A stretch of 64,000 bases of DNA from Bradyrhizobium nanningense (lineage in GTDB: Bacteria > Pseudomonadota > Alphaproteobacteria > Rhizobiales > Xanthobacteraceae). Every line of letters begins with the position of its first letter. The first letter of the stretch is position 1. This document shows, piece by piece, positions 47,401 to 55,675 of the stretch. The notes beneath the pieces were generated by a model. That model was not told the origin of the DNA. It saw only the letters and a program-made list of their open reading frames with translations, and did no database searches. The stretch is from NCBI RefSeq assembly GCF_004114535.1, contig NZ_LBJC01000021.1:1-64000 (forward strand). The letters are read 5' to 3'. The position numbers and the translations under genes were made by a program.

Positions 47401-50094
47401 GCGGAATCGATCACCGCCGGCGCCCGCGACGCGCAGAGCACGCTGATCGCGGCCTCGGCCGAGACTGCCAACCAGATCAAGGCGCTGTCCTCGGACGTGC
47501 AGCGCTCGCTCAGCATGGCCGGCACCTCGACGGCCGAAACCATCATGGGCGGCGCCCGCGAAGCCCAGAGCACGCTGGTCACGGCATCCTCGGATGCGGC
47601 CAGCCAGGTCAAGTCGCTCGCGGCCGAAGTGCATCGTTCGCTCTCGCAGGTCGGTCAGTCGACCGCCGAGACGATCACCACCAGCGCCCGCGACGCCCAG
47701 AGCACCCTGCTCGCGGTCTCGGCCGAGCAGACCAGCCAGGTCCGTTCGCTCGCGGCAGAGATGCAGCGCGCGCTGGCGACCGCCGGCGGCGCCACCATCG
47801 AGGCGCTCACCAGCGGCGTGCGCGAGGCCCAGGGCTCGCTGATCTCCGCGTCGACCGACGCGGCGAGCCAGATCAAGTCGCTGACCACGGACATCGAGCG
47901 CACGCTGACCGCAGTCGGCGCCGACACCGCCTCGACCATCCTCAACAGCGCCCGTGAGGCCCAGACCTCGCTGACCTCGACCTCGGCGGACGCCGCCAGC
48001 CAGATCCGCACGATCTCGACCGAGATCGAGCGCACGCTGAGCGCGGCCACCGCGAACGCGACCAACGACATCCAGACCAGCGCGCTCAACGCCCAGAACG
48101 CGCTGATCTCGGCCTCCAACGAGGCGAGCTCGCGGGTCAAGTCGAGCTCGGCCGACGTCGAGCGTTCGGTGCTCGCCGCCAGCTCCAGCTTCGGCCAGGC
48201 CATGACCGGCAAGACCGACGAGATCGTCACCTACGTGCAGCAGCAGGCCGACCGTCTGTCGAACATGATCGACGCCAAGCGTGGCGCGCTGGTCGACGCG
48301 ATCGGCTCGAAGACCAGCCAGCTCACGCTCGACATCGACCGCGTCACCTCGGACGCGCTGAAGTCGATCGAGACGCGCGGCCAGGCCTTCTCGCAGACCA
48401 TGATGGGCAACGGCTCGGAAGTCGCCCGCACCATCAACGCGGCGAGCGAGATCGCCACCAGCGCGGTCGGCAAGTCGCTCAAGGATCTCGAGCAGGCCTC
48501 GCGTTCCGCGATCGACCAGTCGCGCCAGGTCTCGGTCGCGGCCGTCACCGAGATGCAGGAGACCAGCAAGATCCTGCGCACCGACACGGTCGCGCTGTTC
48601 GAGCGTCTGCGCGAAGGCAACATCCTGCTCCAGGAGGTGCTGACCGGTGCGCACGACAACCTCAACTCGCTCGAACGGGCGCTGGTGACGCGCGTCGCCG
48701 ACTTCGTCTCGGCGATGAACGACGTCACCTCGCGCAACGGCGCGGCGACGCAGAACCTGGAAGAGCAGCTCAACGTCTTCAACAGCAAGACCACGAAGGC
48801 GCTGCAGGATCTCGGCGAGCTGTCGACCCAGTTCGACGCGCACGGCAAGGCACTGGTCGACGCCGCGCAGGTCGTCGAGCAGAGCAACAAGAATACCACC
48901 GCCTCGCTCGCCGAACGCAAGCAGGCGCTGGAATCGCTGGTCACCACGATCGACCTGCGTACCGCCGATCTCGACCAGCGGCTGTCGCGCTTCACCGGCC
49001 TGCTCGACGAATCGCTGGCCGCGGCCGAAGAGCGTGCCCGCGACATCGCCCGCGTCGTCGCCGAGACCGCCGGCGCAGGCTCCGCCGCGATCACCCGCCA
49101 GTTCGAGGCGGTGCGCGTGGCGTCCGAGGAGGAGCACCGCCAGACCATCGAGGCGATGCACGACATCTACCGCCAGACCACCGACGAGGCGGATGCGATG
49201 TTCAAGCAGTCGACCGAGAAGTTCACCAACCTCGTCTCCAGCATGAAGCAGATGGCCTTCGAGATGCACAACGAGCTCGAAGCCACCCGCAACGAGCTGC
49301 GTCGCGGCGTGCTCGAGATGCCGCAGGAGGCCGCCGAGAGCACGGCGCAGATGCGCAAGGTGATCGTCGACCAGATCGAGGCCCTCGCCGAGCTCAACCG
49401 CATCGTGGCCCAGCACGGCCGCGGCCTCGACGTCTCCACGGCGGGCCGCGCTTCCGTCGCCGTCCAGCGCCAGGATGAGCCGATGATGGCCGTTGCGGGC
49501 GCTCGCGCCGCCGAGACCCGCATGCGAGACACCGGCAGCGCCTCGACGCTGCCGCCGCCGGACCTCGGCATGCCGGCGCCCTCGCGCCGCACCGAGGCGC
49601 CGCCGGTCGCGCCCGCGGGCAGCGACCAGGGCCGTGACGGCTGGCTGTCGGACCTGCTCAACCGGACGGACGCCAATCAGGGCGCCCCGACCGGCCGCGA
49701 GGCCCCGCGCGGCCGCGCCGCCCCCGCGCCGCAGCCGCAGGCCCCGCAGGCAAGCGCCAATCCGCTGGAATCGCTGTCGCTCGACATCGGCCGGCTGATG
49801 GACCGCAACCTCGCCGCCGAGATGTGGGACCGCTACCAGCGCGGCGAGAACAAGGCGTTCACCAAGCGCCTCTACACGCCCGCCGGCCAGAAGGCCTTCG
49901 ACGAGGTCGCCCGCAAGTACCGCACCGACCGCAACTTCAAGGCCACGGTCGACCGCTACGTCGCCGAGTTCGAGCGCCTGCTCGACGAAGTCGCCCGCGA
50001 CGGCCGCGGCCCGCAGGAGCTGCGCAGCCACCTGACCTCGGAGACGGGTCTCGTGTACACGCTGCTGGCGCATGCGGCGGGACGGCTGGGGTAG
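44452..50094 (+). CDS. Giant membrane-anchored coiled-coil protein, growth-pole-ring (GPR)-like
   Basis: The product has 1880 residues. Order: polar N-terminus (1-100), two membrane helices (about 106-129 and 141-167), a long helical region (180-1700), a Pro-rich linker, and a conserved-looking C-terminal domain (about 1765-1880, LSLDIGRLMDRNLAAEMWDR). Tandem 22-residue repeats occupy 645-754 (pattern SLTDGA-QAIQSIDRRLTHLT) and nine 44-residue repeats occupy 866-1261 (pattern LI-AS-EA--QIK-L, then DVERSLS-AG). This matches the apolipoprotein-like layout of Agrobacterium GPR, which forms a ring at the growing pole and is needed for polar growth. Homology is inferred from architecture. A terminator follows. 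Confidence 0.78.
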   Translation: MANTPKKVKDPTEVALSAIQEALNISDTAADTSRNASMRNETAPSVAPPPIFDEPSFEPRPAANERSTVFDPVEEPRASRRAANDDRETIGQLLQALQKGRPARSVYTFATIFAGVWLAACAALTFGFLPSIQAAMGQSGGVLVIAGLIAMFFAPIMLFYFLASLVWRGQEMRMIAQAMAQVAIRFSEPEGSASDSMVTVGQAIRREVAAMGDGIERAIARAGELETLVANEVAALERAYSDNEVRIRSLLQDIAHQRDNLVGQAEQVRSAISGVQIDLRHDIALISDAIASRVDEVAKSITGALEERGAHITSALSNAGDNMILALGERGGDLLDRLEEASNETTRAVLDASERLTTSLNFKTGHVHDEFVDLADRVHEMLNERIDRITGEFEQRSAAIVDGISERTEQVHDSLKNSSDSLLLELELRSNDLSAKIDDAGNRLAGQIMTSGDKASEALDATVNTLVAKVVSQTETAHDSLSLQMSAFDELVRNQGTELVEKFARDSGTLGALITRHISEFDRTVKTFGGEIVERMGQRTQDIHESLKTYVDNFDTRFTANGGEITAILDQRLVQFETTIGERVSNFDASLNGKIAGLDSTIENHIKTFDEQIGGRVTALEHSFDTRAQSMTETIDGRINTLASSLTDGAAQAIQSIDRRLTHLTASLTDGASQTIQSIDTRLTHLTTTLTGGASQALESIDNRLTYLTTTVTNGASQAVQSIDTRLTLLTSTLTDGTAQAIEAVDRRITGVAEIIDGRSMHLTDTVTARFQDIQQAIETKVGSVASDIDVRVAQFEDLLGSRVEAVAGRIESSGRQASEDMMSRAEMISTAIRSHVEDAERSLTNLVVNTSETIQTGARTAQQSLMTVSSDVNAQLKMTSAEVERALTAAGTGSANSILSSAREAQSTLVAASGEASNQIKGLAADVERTLSAAGSATAASILAGAREVQTTLVTASSDAANHVKTLTADVQRSLSLAGTTTAESITAGARDAQSTLIAASAETANQIKALSSDVQRSLSMAGTSTAETIMGGAREAQSTLVTASSDAASQVKSLAAEVHRSLSQVGQSTAETITTSARDAQSTLLAVSAEQTSQVRSLAAEMQRALATAGGATIEALTSGVREAQGSLISASTDAASQIKSLTTDIERTLTAVGADTASTILNSAREAQTSLTSTSADAASQIRTISTEIERTLSAATANATNDIQTSALNAQNALISASNEASSRVKSSSADVERSVLAASSSFGQAMTGKTDEIVTYVQQQADRLSNMIDAKRGALVDAIGSKTSQLTLDIDRVTSDALKSIETRGQAFSQTMMGNGSEVARTINAASEIATSAVGKSLKDLEQASRSAIDQSRQVSVAAVTEMQETSKILRTDTVALFERLREGNILLQEVLTGAHDNLNSLERALVTRVADFVSAMNDVTSRNGAATQNLEEQLNVFNSKTTKALQDLGELSTQFDAHGKALVDAAQVVEQSNKNTTASLAERKQALESLVTTIDLRTADLDQRLSRFTGLLDESLAAAEERARDIARVVAETAGAGSAAITRQFEAVRVASEEEHRQTIEAMHDIYRQTTDEADAMFKQSTEKFTNLVSSMKQMAFEMHNELEATRNELRRGVLEMPQEAAESTAQMRKVIVDQIEALAELNRIVAQHGRGLDVSTAGRASVAVQRQDEPMMAVAGARAAETRMRDTGSASTLPPPDLGMPAPSRRTEAPPVAPAGSDQGRDGWLSDLLNRTDANQGAPTGREAPRGRAAPAPQPQAPQASANPLESLSLDIGRLMDRNLAAEMWDRYQRGENKAFTKRLYTPAGQKAFDEVARKYRTDRNFKATVDRYVAEFERLLDEVARDGRGPQELRSHLTSETGLVYTLLAHAAGRLG
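46384..46713 (+). repeat. Five tandem 66-bp (22-residue) repeats
   Basis: Five consecutive units of exactly 22 codons share S/T-L-T-D/G/N-G-A-x-Q-A-I/V-Q-S-I/V-D-x-R-L/I-T-x-L. The register is unbroken. Twenty-two-residue amphipathic helices are the hallmark of apolipoprotein-like proteins. Confidence 0.85.
47047..48234 (+). repeat. Nine tandem 132-bp (44-residue) repeats
   Basis: Units start at 47047 and every 132 bases to 48103; the ninth is divergent. Each reads L-hydrophobic-x-A-S...QIK-L...D/E-V/I-x-R-x-L...A/S-AREAQS-T. The 44-residue period is twice 22. Insertions or deletions are absent, so length appears constrained. Confidence 0.85.
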
Positions 50095-50130
50095 AGCAGC
50101 TCGCGATTGGCGAGTGGCGAATAGCAAATG

Positions 50131-50168
50131 AAAAACGGAGCTCCTCGCGGGGCTCCGTTTTTGTTTTG
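50131..50168 (+). terminator. Terminator of the giant coiled-coil gene
   Basis: AAAAACGGAGC (50131-50141) pairs with GCTCCGTTTTT (50152-50162), continuing into TTTTTGTTTT. A strong hairpin with a T-run, 36 bases after the stop. Confidence 0.85.
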
Positions 50169-50188
50169 CGTCATTCTCGCTCCCGTGC

Positions 50189-50330
50189 GCCGGAGGCAGC
50201 GCAGCACGTCGCCCCTTGCGACGTGGTGCGCTGCAGAGCCGGGGCCCATGTCGCGGCGGCGTACGGTGTGGCCTTCTGGGTCCCGGCTCTGCGCAGCAAC
50301 GCAAGAGCGTTGCAGCGCGTCCGGGACACA
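50189..50330. repeat. Dispersed GC-rich repeat (family 2), copy 2
   Basis: Contains CAGAGCCGGGGCCCATGT, GGGTCCCGGCTCTG and TTGCAGCGCGTCCGGGACAC, as in the copy at 21893-22027 and in the same orientation. Confidence 0.65.
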
Positions 50331-50360
50331 AGAGTGATTACGTTGCGGCGGCTACACTCT

Positions 50361-50447
50361 CGTCATTGCGAGGAGCCCTTGCGACGAAGCAATCCAGACT
50401 GCTTCCTGGGAGACAGTCTGGATTGCTTCGCTACGCTCGCAATGACG
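50361..50447. repeat. Palindromic repeat (family 3), copy 2
   Basis: Begins CGTCATTGCGAGGAGC and ends GCTCGCAATGACG. GAAGCAATCCAGACTG pairs with CAGTCTGGATTGCTTC. This is the most regular copy of the family. Confidence 0.75.
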
Positions 50448-50483
50448 AGGTGACAGCGGCGCGAACTTACTCGCCTCTTACTC

Positions 50484-51356
50484 CTACCGCCGGCCGCTCG
50501 CGGCCGCCGCCGGCTTCGGCGGCTCAGGCGGCGGAGACGGCGCGCTGCCGTTACTGGCGCCGAACAGCACGCGGGTCGGGTTGCGGTCGAAATTGTTCAC
50601 GGCGCGGCTGATGTCGCCGAGGGTGCGGCGGCCGTCGGCCATCAGCGCGCCGGAGCGCTTGTCGAAATCGTCGGCGAGCTCGCGGATCGACTTCACCGCT
50701 TGGAACAGCTCGCCGCCGTCCTTGCCGCCGGCGAGCGTGTTGAGGCCGAGCATGAGATTGTCGGCCTTGAGCATGACGCCGTCGACCTTGGCCATCACGC
50801 CGTCGATCTTCTCGGAATTGCGCGCGAGCGAATTGGTGAAGGTCTCGAGATTCTTCAGCGAGTTCTTCACGGACTCCTGATTGTCGGCGACGATCTTGTT
50901 GATGTTCTGCAGCGTGCCGCGGATCGCCTCGGTGACGTCCTGCAGCTTGTTGGGATCGGCGGTGAGCGTCGGGATGCCGTCCTGGTCGAGCGGCGGCGAG
51001 GCCGCCGCTTCGTCGCCGCCCTTGAGCGAGATGGCGGCAACCCCGGTGAGGCCCTGGAATTCGAGGCCGACCAGGGTGTCCTTGCGGATCGGGGCGTTGT
51101 TCTCGATCATGGCCAGTGCGACAACCCGCCGCGGGTTGTCCAGCTTCACCGAGACCACCTCACCCACCCGGATACCGTTGAAGTTGACGCTGCCGCCATT
51201 GCGCAGGCCCGCCGCCGGGCCCTCGAACACGACGCGCAAGGGGCTGCGCTGCTTGGTGGTGTGCAGCGACTGAAACCACAGCACGAAGCCGATCGCCGCG
51301 GCGATCACCGCCAGCGTGAACGATCCGATCAACACGTAGTTCGCCCGCGTTTCCAT
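50484..51356 (-). CDS. mlaD: MlaD-type MCE lipid-transport protein
   Basis: The product has 290 residues. One N-terminal membrane helix (7-27) anchors it, followed by an MCE domain (about 38-117: LRVVFEGPAAGLRNGGSVNF, NGIRVGEVVSVKLDN). A long helical region and a Pro/Ala tail follow. MCE proteins form hexameric rings in the periplasm that carry phospholipids to or from the inner-membrane MlaFE complex. It is 29 bases after the ATPase gene and last in the mlaE-mlaF-mlaD operon. The helical region after the domain is longer than in E. coli MlaD. Confidence 0.87.
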   Translation of the reverse strand: METRANYVLIGSFTLAVIAAAIGFVLWFQSLHTTKQRSPLRVVFEGPAAGLRNGGSVNFNGIRVGEVVSVKLDNPRRVVALAMIENNAPIRKDTLVGLEFQGLTGVAAISLKGGDEAAASPPLDQDGIPTLTADPNKLQDVTEAIRGTLQNINKIVADNQESVKNSLKNLETFTNSLARNSEKIDGVMAKVDGVMLKADNLMLGLNTLAGGKDGGELFQAVKSIRELADDFDKRSGALMADGRRTLGDISRAVNNFDRNPTRVLFGASNGSAPSPPPEPPKPAAAASGRR

Positions 51357-51385
51357 CAGGTGCTCCGGCTACTCATCCCAGCTAC

Positions 51386-52168
51386 TCAAGCCATGACCGC
51401 GCGGGCGCGCTTGCCATGGAAATACTGCCTCAACCAGGGATGCTGCGAGGCCTGCATGTCGGCGATCGACCCTGCCGCAATGATCTTACCGTTCCCTAAA
51501 ACGGCGATGCGGTCGCATGCGGTGTAAAGGCTGTCGAGATCGTGGGTTACCATGAAAACCGTCAACCCCAAAGTGCGCTGGAGCGTCCTGACCAGCTCGT
51601 CGAAGTCGCCGGCGCCGATCGGATCGAGGCCCGAGGTCGGCTCGTCCAGGAAGACGAGGTCCGGATCGAGCGCCAGCGCGCGCGCCAGCGCCACGCGCTT
51701 GATCATGCCGCCGGAGAGTTCGGACGGGAAGCGCTCGGCAACCTCGGGCTTGAGGCCGACCATGGTGAGCTTGGCCATGGTGATCTCGTCCATCAGCCGC
51801 TGCGAGACCCGCAAATATTCGCGCATCGGAAACTGGATGTTCTGCCGTACGGTCAGCGAGGAGAACAGCGCGCCCTGCTGGAACAAGACGCCCCAGCGCC
51901 GCTCGACGTTGCGGCGCTGCGAGGTGTTGGAGGAATCCAGGTCGACGCCGAACACCTCGATGGAGCCTGCGACCTTCGGCACCAGGCCGATGATGGTGCG
52001 CGTCAGCACCGACTTGCCCGCGCCGGACGGACCGACGAAGCCAAGGATCTCGCCGCGCTTGACGTCGAGGTTGAGGCCGTCGAGCACGCGTGTCGAGCCG
52101 AACTGCACGGTGATGTCGCGGACGCGGATGATGGGATTTTGAGTTTCGCTTTGAGCTTCTCTTGCCAT
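51386..52168 (-). CDS. mlaF: MlaF-type ABC ATPase
   Basis: The product has 260 residues. Visible are Walker A GPSGAGKS, the signature LSGGMIKRVALARALA, Walker B LVFLDEPTSGLDP and the switch histidine in MVTHDL. LSGGM rather than LSGGQ is characteristic of Mla/MCE-system ATPases. Its ATG lies 2 bases after the permease stop, so coupling is likely. It powers retrograde or anterograde phospholipid movement with MlaE and MlaD. Confidence 0.9.
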   Translation of the reverse strand: MAREAQSETQNPIIRVRDITVQFGSTRVLDGLNLDVKRGEILGFVGPSGAGKSVLTRTIIGLVPKVAGSIEVFGVDLDSSNTSQRRNVERRWGVLFQQGALFSSLTVRQNIQFPMREYLRVSQRLMDEITMAKLTMVGLKPEVAERFPSELSGGMIKRVALARALALDPDLVFLDEPTSGLDPIGAGDFDELVRTLQRTLGLTVFMVTHDLDSLYTACDRIAVLGNGKIIAAGSIADMQASQHPWLRQYFHGKRARAVMA

Positions 52169-52170
52169 CG

Positions 52171-53304
52171 TCACATCCCGATCGAGGCGAAGAAGATGGC
52201 GAAGATGCCGTCCATGACGATGACGAAGAAGATGCCCTTCACCACCGAGGCCGTGGTGTGCTGTCCCAGCGATTCCGCGCTGCCCTGCACCGCGAGGCCT
52301 TCGACGCAGGCGACGATGCCGATCACGGCGGCCATTACGGGCGCCTTGACGATGCCGACAATGAAATGATCGATCGAGATGGCATCGCGCAGGCGCAGCA
52401 GGAAGGCCTCGGGCTCGACCCCGCCATAGAGCCAGGCCACGAGCCCGCCGCCATAGAGCGCGGCCATCGCGCCGAGGAAAGCCAGGATCGGCAGCGCCAG
52501 CACGAGGGCCATCATACGCGGCAGCACCAAAACCTCGATCGGATCGAAGCCCATGGTGCGCAGTGCGTCGATCTCCTCGCGCATCTTCATCGAGCCGAGC
52601 TCGGCGGTGTAGGCGCTGCCGGAGCGTCCTGCGACCATGATCGCGACCAGGAGCACGCCGATCTCGCGCAGCACCAGCACGCCGAGCATGTCGACCACGA
52701 AGATGTCGGCGCCGAATCTCCGGAAATGGAAGATGCCTTGCTGAGCGATGATGCAGCCGATCAGGAAGGTGATCAACACGATGATCGGCACCGCGCGCCA
52801 ACACACCTGCTCCATGTGATGCACGGTCGAGGTCAGGCGGAACGAGCGCGGATGGATCAGGATGCGAAATCCGGCCGCGAGCACGGCGCCGAGCATGTCG
52901 ATGAGGCCCGCGACCGTGCCGGCCACGCCGGCCACGCTCCGGCCGATCTGCTCCAGCATGCCGGTGATGGTGATCGGGCTGCTGTCGACCACCGCCGTCG
53001 CCCTGACCCGCCGCACCTCGTCCACGAGGCTGGAATAATTGGCCGACAGCCCCGCGATCTGCGCCTCGACCGGCCCTTTGGTCAGACTGCGGCGCAGCCG
53101 CTCGATCAGCCAGGCGCCGAACGTGTCGAGCTTGGCGATTTCGGAGACGTCGATGAAGATGCTTTGCGGGGTGCCGGCGAGCTTCTCGGCGTCGGCCACC
53201 ATCCGCTCCAGGACCGGCGCAAAGCTCGCGGTCCAGGTCCCAGTGGCGCAAAGTGCCAGCGCGTTGCCCTTGGCAATCCGTTCCAGCTTCGGATCGCTGT
53301 TCAA
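52171..53304 (-). CDS. mlaE: MlaE-type permease with N-terminal STAS-like domain
   Basis: The product has 377 residues. Residues 1-105 are STAS-like (SIFIDVSEIAKLDTFGAWLI), doing in one chain what separate MlaB does in E. coli. Residues 120-377 are the MlaE permease domain (IGCIIAQQGIFHFRRFGADI, MVAGRSGSAYTAELGSMKM with the EL-G-M motif). Five or six membrane helices are present. First gene of the operon; the substrate-binding MlaC and lipoprotein MlaA are not in the window. Confidence 0.9.
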   Translation of the reverse strand: MNSDPKLERIAKGNALALCATGTWTASFAPVLERMVADAEKLAGTPQSIFIDVSEIAKLDTFGAWLIERLRRSLTKGPVEAQIAGLSANYSSLVDEVRRVRATAVVDSSPITITGMLEQIGRSVAGVAGTVAGLIDMLGAVLAAGFRILIHPRSFRLTSTVHHMEQVCWRAVPIIVLITFLIGCIIAQQGIFHFRRFGADIFVVDMLGVLVLREIGVLLVAIMVAGRSGSAYTAELGSMKMREEIDALRTMGFDPIEVLVLPRMMALVLALPILAFLGAMAALYGGGLVAWLYGGVEPEAFLLRLRDAISIDHFIVGIVKAPVMAAVIGIVACVEGLAVQGSAESLGQHTTASVVKGIFFVIVMDGIFAIFFASIGM

Positions 53305-53438
53305 GATGTCCGCTCCCGTGCCGGGGCGGAGAAAATCAGAGAGTTGCGCACGCGCCCTTACCCAGAGAAGGTATCCCCAAGTGGTTAATGTTAGTTGCTA
53401 GAGGTAACTAGCAGGTTCAGATTTCGCCAGAGTTCAAA

Positions 53439-54434
53439 ATGACTTCCATGAAATTTGCTGCCCTGGCGGCGCGAATCGAGCGCTTCCCGATCGCGGGCAG
53501 CTTTACCATCAGCCGCGGGGCCAAAACCGAGGCCGTGACGGTTATCGCGGAGGTCAGCCGGGAGGGGCTGACCGGCCGCGGCGAGTGCGTGCCCTATCCC
53601 CGCTATGGCGAGACGCCGGAGGCGACGCTCGCGGCCATCCAGGCCATGCAGCAGGCCGTCGCCGACGGTATCTCGCGGCAGGCCTTGCAGGCCGCCATGG
53701 CGCCCGGTGCGGCCCGCAACGCCCTGGATTGTGCCCTGATCGACCTGGAGGCCAAGGCGGCCGGCCAGCGGGCCTGGAACCTGCTCCAGCGCCCGGTGCC
53801 GGGCGAGCGGACCACCGCCTACACGATCTCGTTAGGGACCCCCGAGGACATGGCCGCCGCGACCGCCAAAGCGGCCCACCGGCCGCTGCTCAAGATCAAG
53901 CTCGGCGGCGACGGCGATGGGATGCGGATCGCGGCGGTGCGCAAGGCCGCGCCCGAATCCGAGCTGATCGTCGACGCCAACGAGGCCTGGACCGAGGCCA
54001 ATCTGGAAGCCAACCTCGCCGCCTGCGCCGCCGTCGGCGTCACCCTGGTGGAGCAGCCGCTGCCGGCCGGCAAGGACGAGGCGCTGGCGCGGATCAAACG
54101 GCCGCTCGCCGTCTGCGCCGACGAGAGCGTGCATACGCGCAGCTCCCTTGCCTCCCTACGCGACCGCTACGACGCCGTGAACATCAAGCTCGACAAGACC
54201 GGCGGCCTCACCGAGGCGCTGGCAATGGCCGATGCGGCGCAGGCGCTCGGCTTCGAGATCATGATCGGCTGCATGGTCGCGAGCTCGCTGTCGATGGCGC
54301 CGGCCATGCTGGTGACGCCGCAGGCGCGCTTCGTCGATCTCGACGGCCCGCTGTTGCTGGCGCGCGACCGCGACCATGGGCTGCGTTACGATGACAGCCT
54401 GGTCTATCCGCCGGACGTCTCGCTCTGGGGCTGA
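53439..54434 (+). CDS. dgcA: L-Ala-D/L-Glu (dipeptide) epimerase
   Basis: The product has 331 residues of the enolase superfamily, muconate-lactonizing subgroup. Visible are the lysine pair in LLKIKLGG, metal ligands in LIVDANEAW, VEQPLPAG and CADES, and the second catalytic lysine in VNIKLDKTGG. Such enzymes epimerise L-Ala-D-Glu released from peptidoglycan so that it can be reused. The last 31 bases overlap the 3' end of the convergent MFS gene. Confidence 0.87.
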   Translation: MTSMKFAALAARIERFPIAGSFTISRGAKTEAVTVIAEVSREGLTGRGECVPYPRYGETPEATLAAIQAMQQAVADGISRQALQAAMAPGAARNALDCALIDLEAKAAGQRAWNLLQRPVPGERTTAYTISLGTPEDMAAATAKAAHRPLLKIKLGGDGDGMRIAAVRKAAPESELIVDANEAWTEANLEANLAACAAVGVTLVEQPLPAGKDEALARIKRPLAVCADESVHTRSSLASLRDRYDAVNIKLDKTGGLTEALAMADAAQALGFEIMIGCMVASSLSMAPAMLVTPQARFVDLDGPLLLARDRDHGLRYDDSLVYPPDVSLWG

Positions 54435-55600
54435 GCCATGAGCCGGTGCCGCGCCGACCAGATCGCCAGCGCGCCGCCAGCGGCCATCGCCGCCATGACG
54501 TAATACAGGCCGTCGCCGATGCGGGCGTAGATCGCGCCTGACGCGATCGAAGTCGTGGCGCCCAAGAGGCCGTTGCACGCGGCATAATAGCCCTGCCCTC
54601 GCGCGATCTGATGCGGCGGCACGCGCTGCACCAGCAGGTTCATCGTGCCGACGATGGTCATGCCGAAGGTGAAGCCGTGGCCGAGCTGCACGATCGCGAG
54701 CAGTGCGAGCGGCGGCTCATTGGCGGTGACGATCCAGCGCACCACGGCGCTCAAGCCTCCGATCGCGATCATGGTGGACGGATGCAACGAGAAGCGCGGC
54801 GACAGCGCGAACACAACGATCTCCGCGATCACGCCCAGCGTCCACAGCCCCGCGATCGTCAGCCCACTGATTCCATGGAGCTGCCAGTTGATGGCCGAGA
54901 AGGTGTAATAGGCGACGTGGCTGCCTTGGATCAGCGCCGCCGAGACGATGACCGCCCAGAAGCCGGCATCGCGCAGCAGCGCCTTGCCGGCATGCCTCTC
55001 CGTCGTTTTGCGCCTGATGTCGTCGAGCGGCTGAAGCAGCAGGCTGGCTGCGACCGCAACGACGGCCCATGCGACGATGATCCAGATCAGGTCGCGCGCG
55101 GCGATGACGTCGACGAGATAGCCGCAGGCGAGCGAGCCGGCGGCGAAGGCCGCCGAGCCCCACAGTCGCAACGGTCCGTAGTCGAGCCCGTAACGGGCGA
55201 CGCCGCGCAGCGCATAGGCATCGGTCAGCGGCATCGTCGGCGTCCACATCATGCAGGTCAGCGCGTAAATCAGGAACAGCGCCAGCGGCTGCTGCTGCAG
55301 GCCGACCGCCGTAAAGCCGATCGCTGTCGCCAGCACCGACACCATGATGGCGGCGCGGATGGCGTGTCGCTTTTCGGCAAAGGCGGTCACTTGCGGCAGC
55401 GTGGTGAAGCGCGTGATCGCCGGCAGCGCGTTGATGAGCCCGATCCAGGCCGCGTCGATGCCGTTTCCCTTCAGCCACACCGGGAAGAACGGCAGATGCG
55501 TGCCCGAAACCGCGAAGACGGCCGAATAGAACAGGGCGAGGCTGACGGCGAATCGCCGCTTCCTGGATGCCGCGATGGGGATTTGTGATTCGGAGGGCAT
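54404..55600 (-). CDS. MFS transporter of the HcaT / MFS_1-like type
   Basis: The product has 398 residues and about 12 membrane helices. Features are FAVSGTHLPFFPVWLKGNGI at the first loop, DYGPLRLWGSAAFAAGSLAC (typical of HcaT/LacY-like members) and LVQRVPPHQIARGQGYYAA. The substrate is unknown; the family includes phenylpropionate and nucleoside carriers. The overlapping convergent arrangement with dgcA leaves no terminator between them. Confidence 0.8.
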   Translation of the reverse strand: MPSESQIPIAASRKRRFAVSLALFYSAVFAVSGTHLPFFPVWLKGNGIDAAWIGLINALPAITRFTTLPQVTAFAEKRHAIRAAIMVSVLATAIGFTAVGLQQQPLALFLIYALTCMMWTPTMPLTDAYALRGVARYGLDYGPLRLWGSAAFAAGSLACGYLVDVIAARDLIWIIVAWAVVAVAASLLLQPLDDIRRKTTERHAGKALLRDAGFWAVIVSAALIQGSHVAYYTFSAINWQLHGISGLTIAGLWTLGVIAEIVVFALSPRFSLHPSTMIAIGGLSAVVRWIVTANEPPLALLAIVQLGHGFTFGMTIVGTMNLLVQRVPPHQIARGQGYYAACNGLLGATTSIASGAIYARIGDGLYYVMAAMAAGGALAIWSARHRLMAQPQSETSGG

Positions 55601-55675
55601 CAAACCAATTGCGATTCGGTCGATATCGTGGTGATCGTTACAATAACGCGCAGTGATTTGCGCGACGAGATCGCC

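Noticed and set aside
46645..50331. A very long open frame on the minus strand, opposite the giant coiled-coil gene
   Set aside because: It is the mirror of a high-GC repetitive gene; its Arg/Gly/Ala-rich composition and lack of ribosome-binding site mark it as a shadow.
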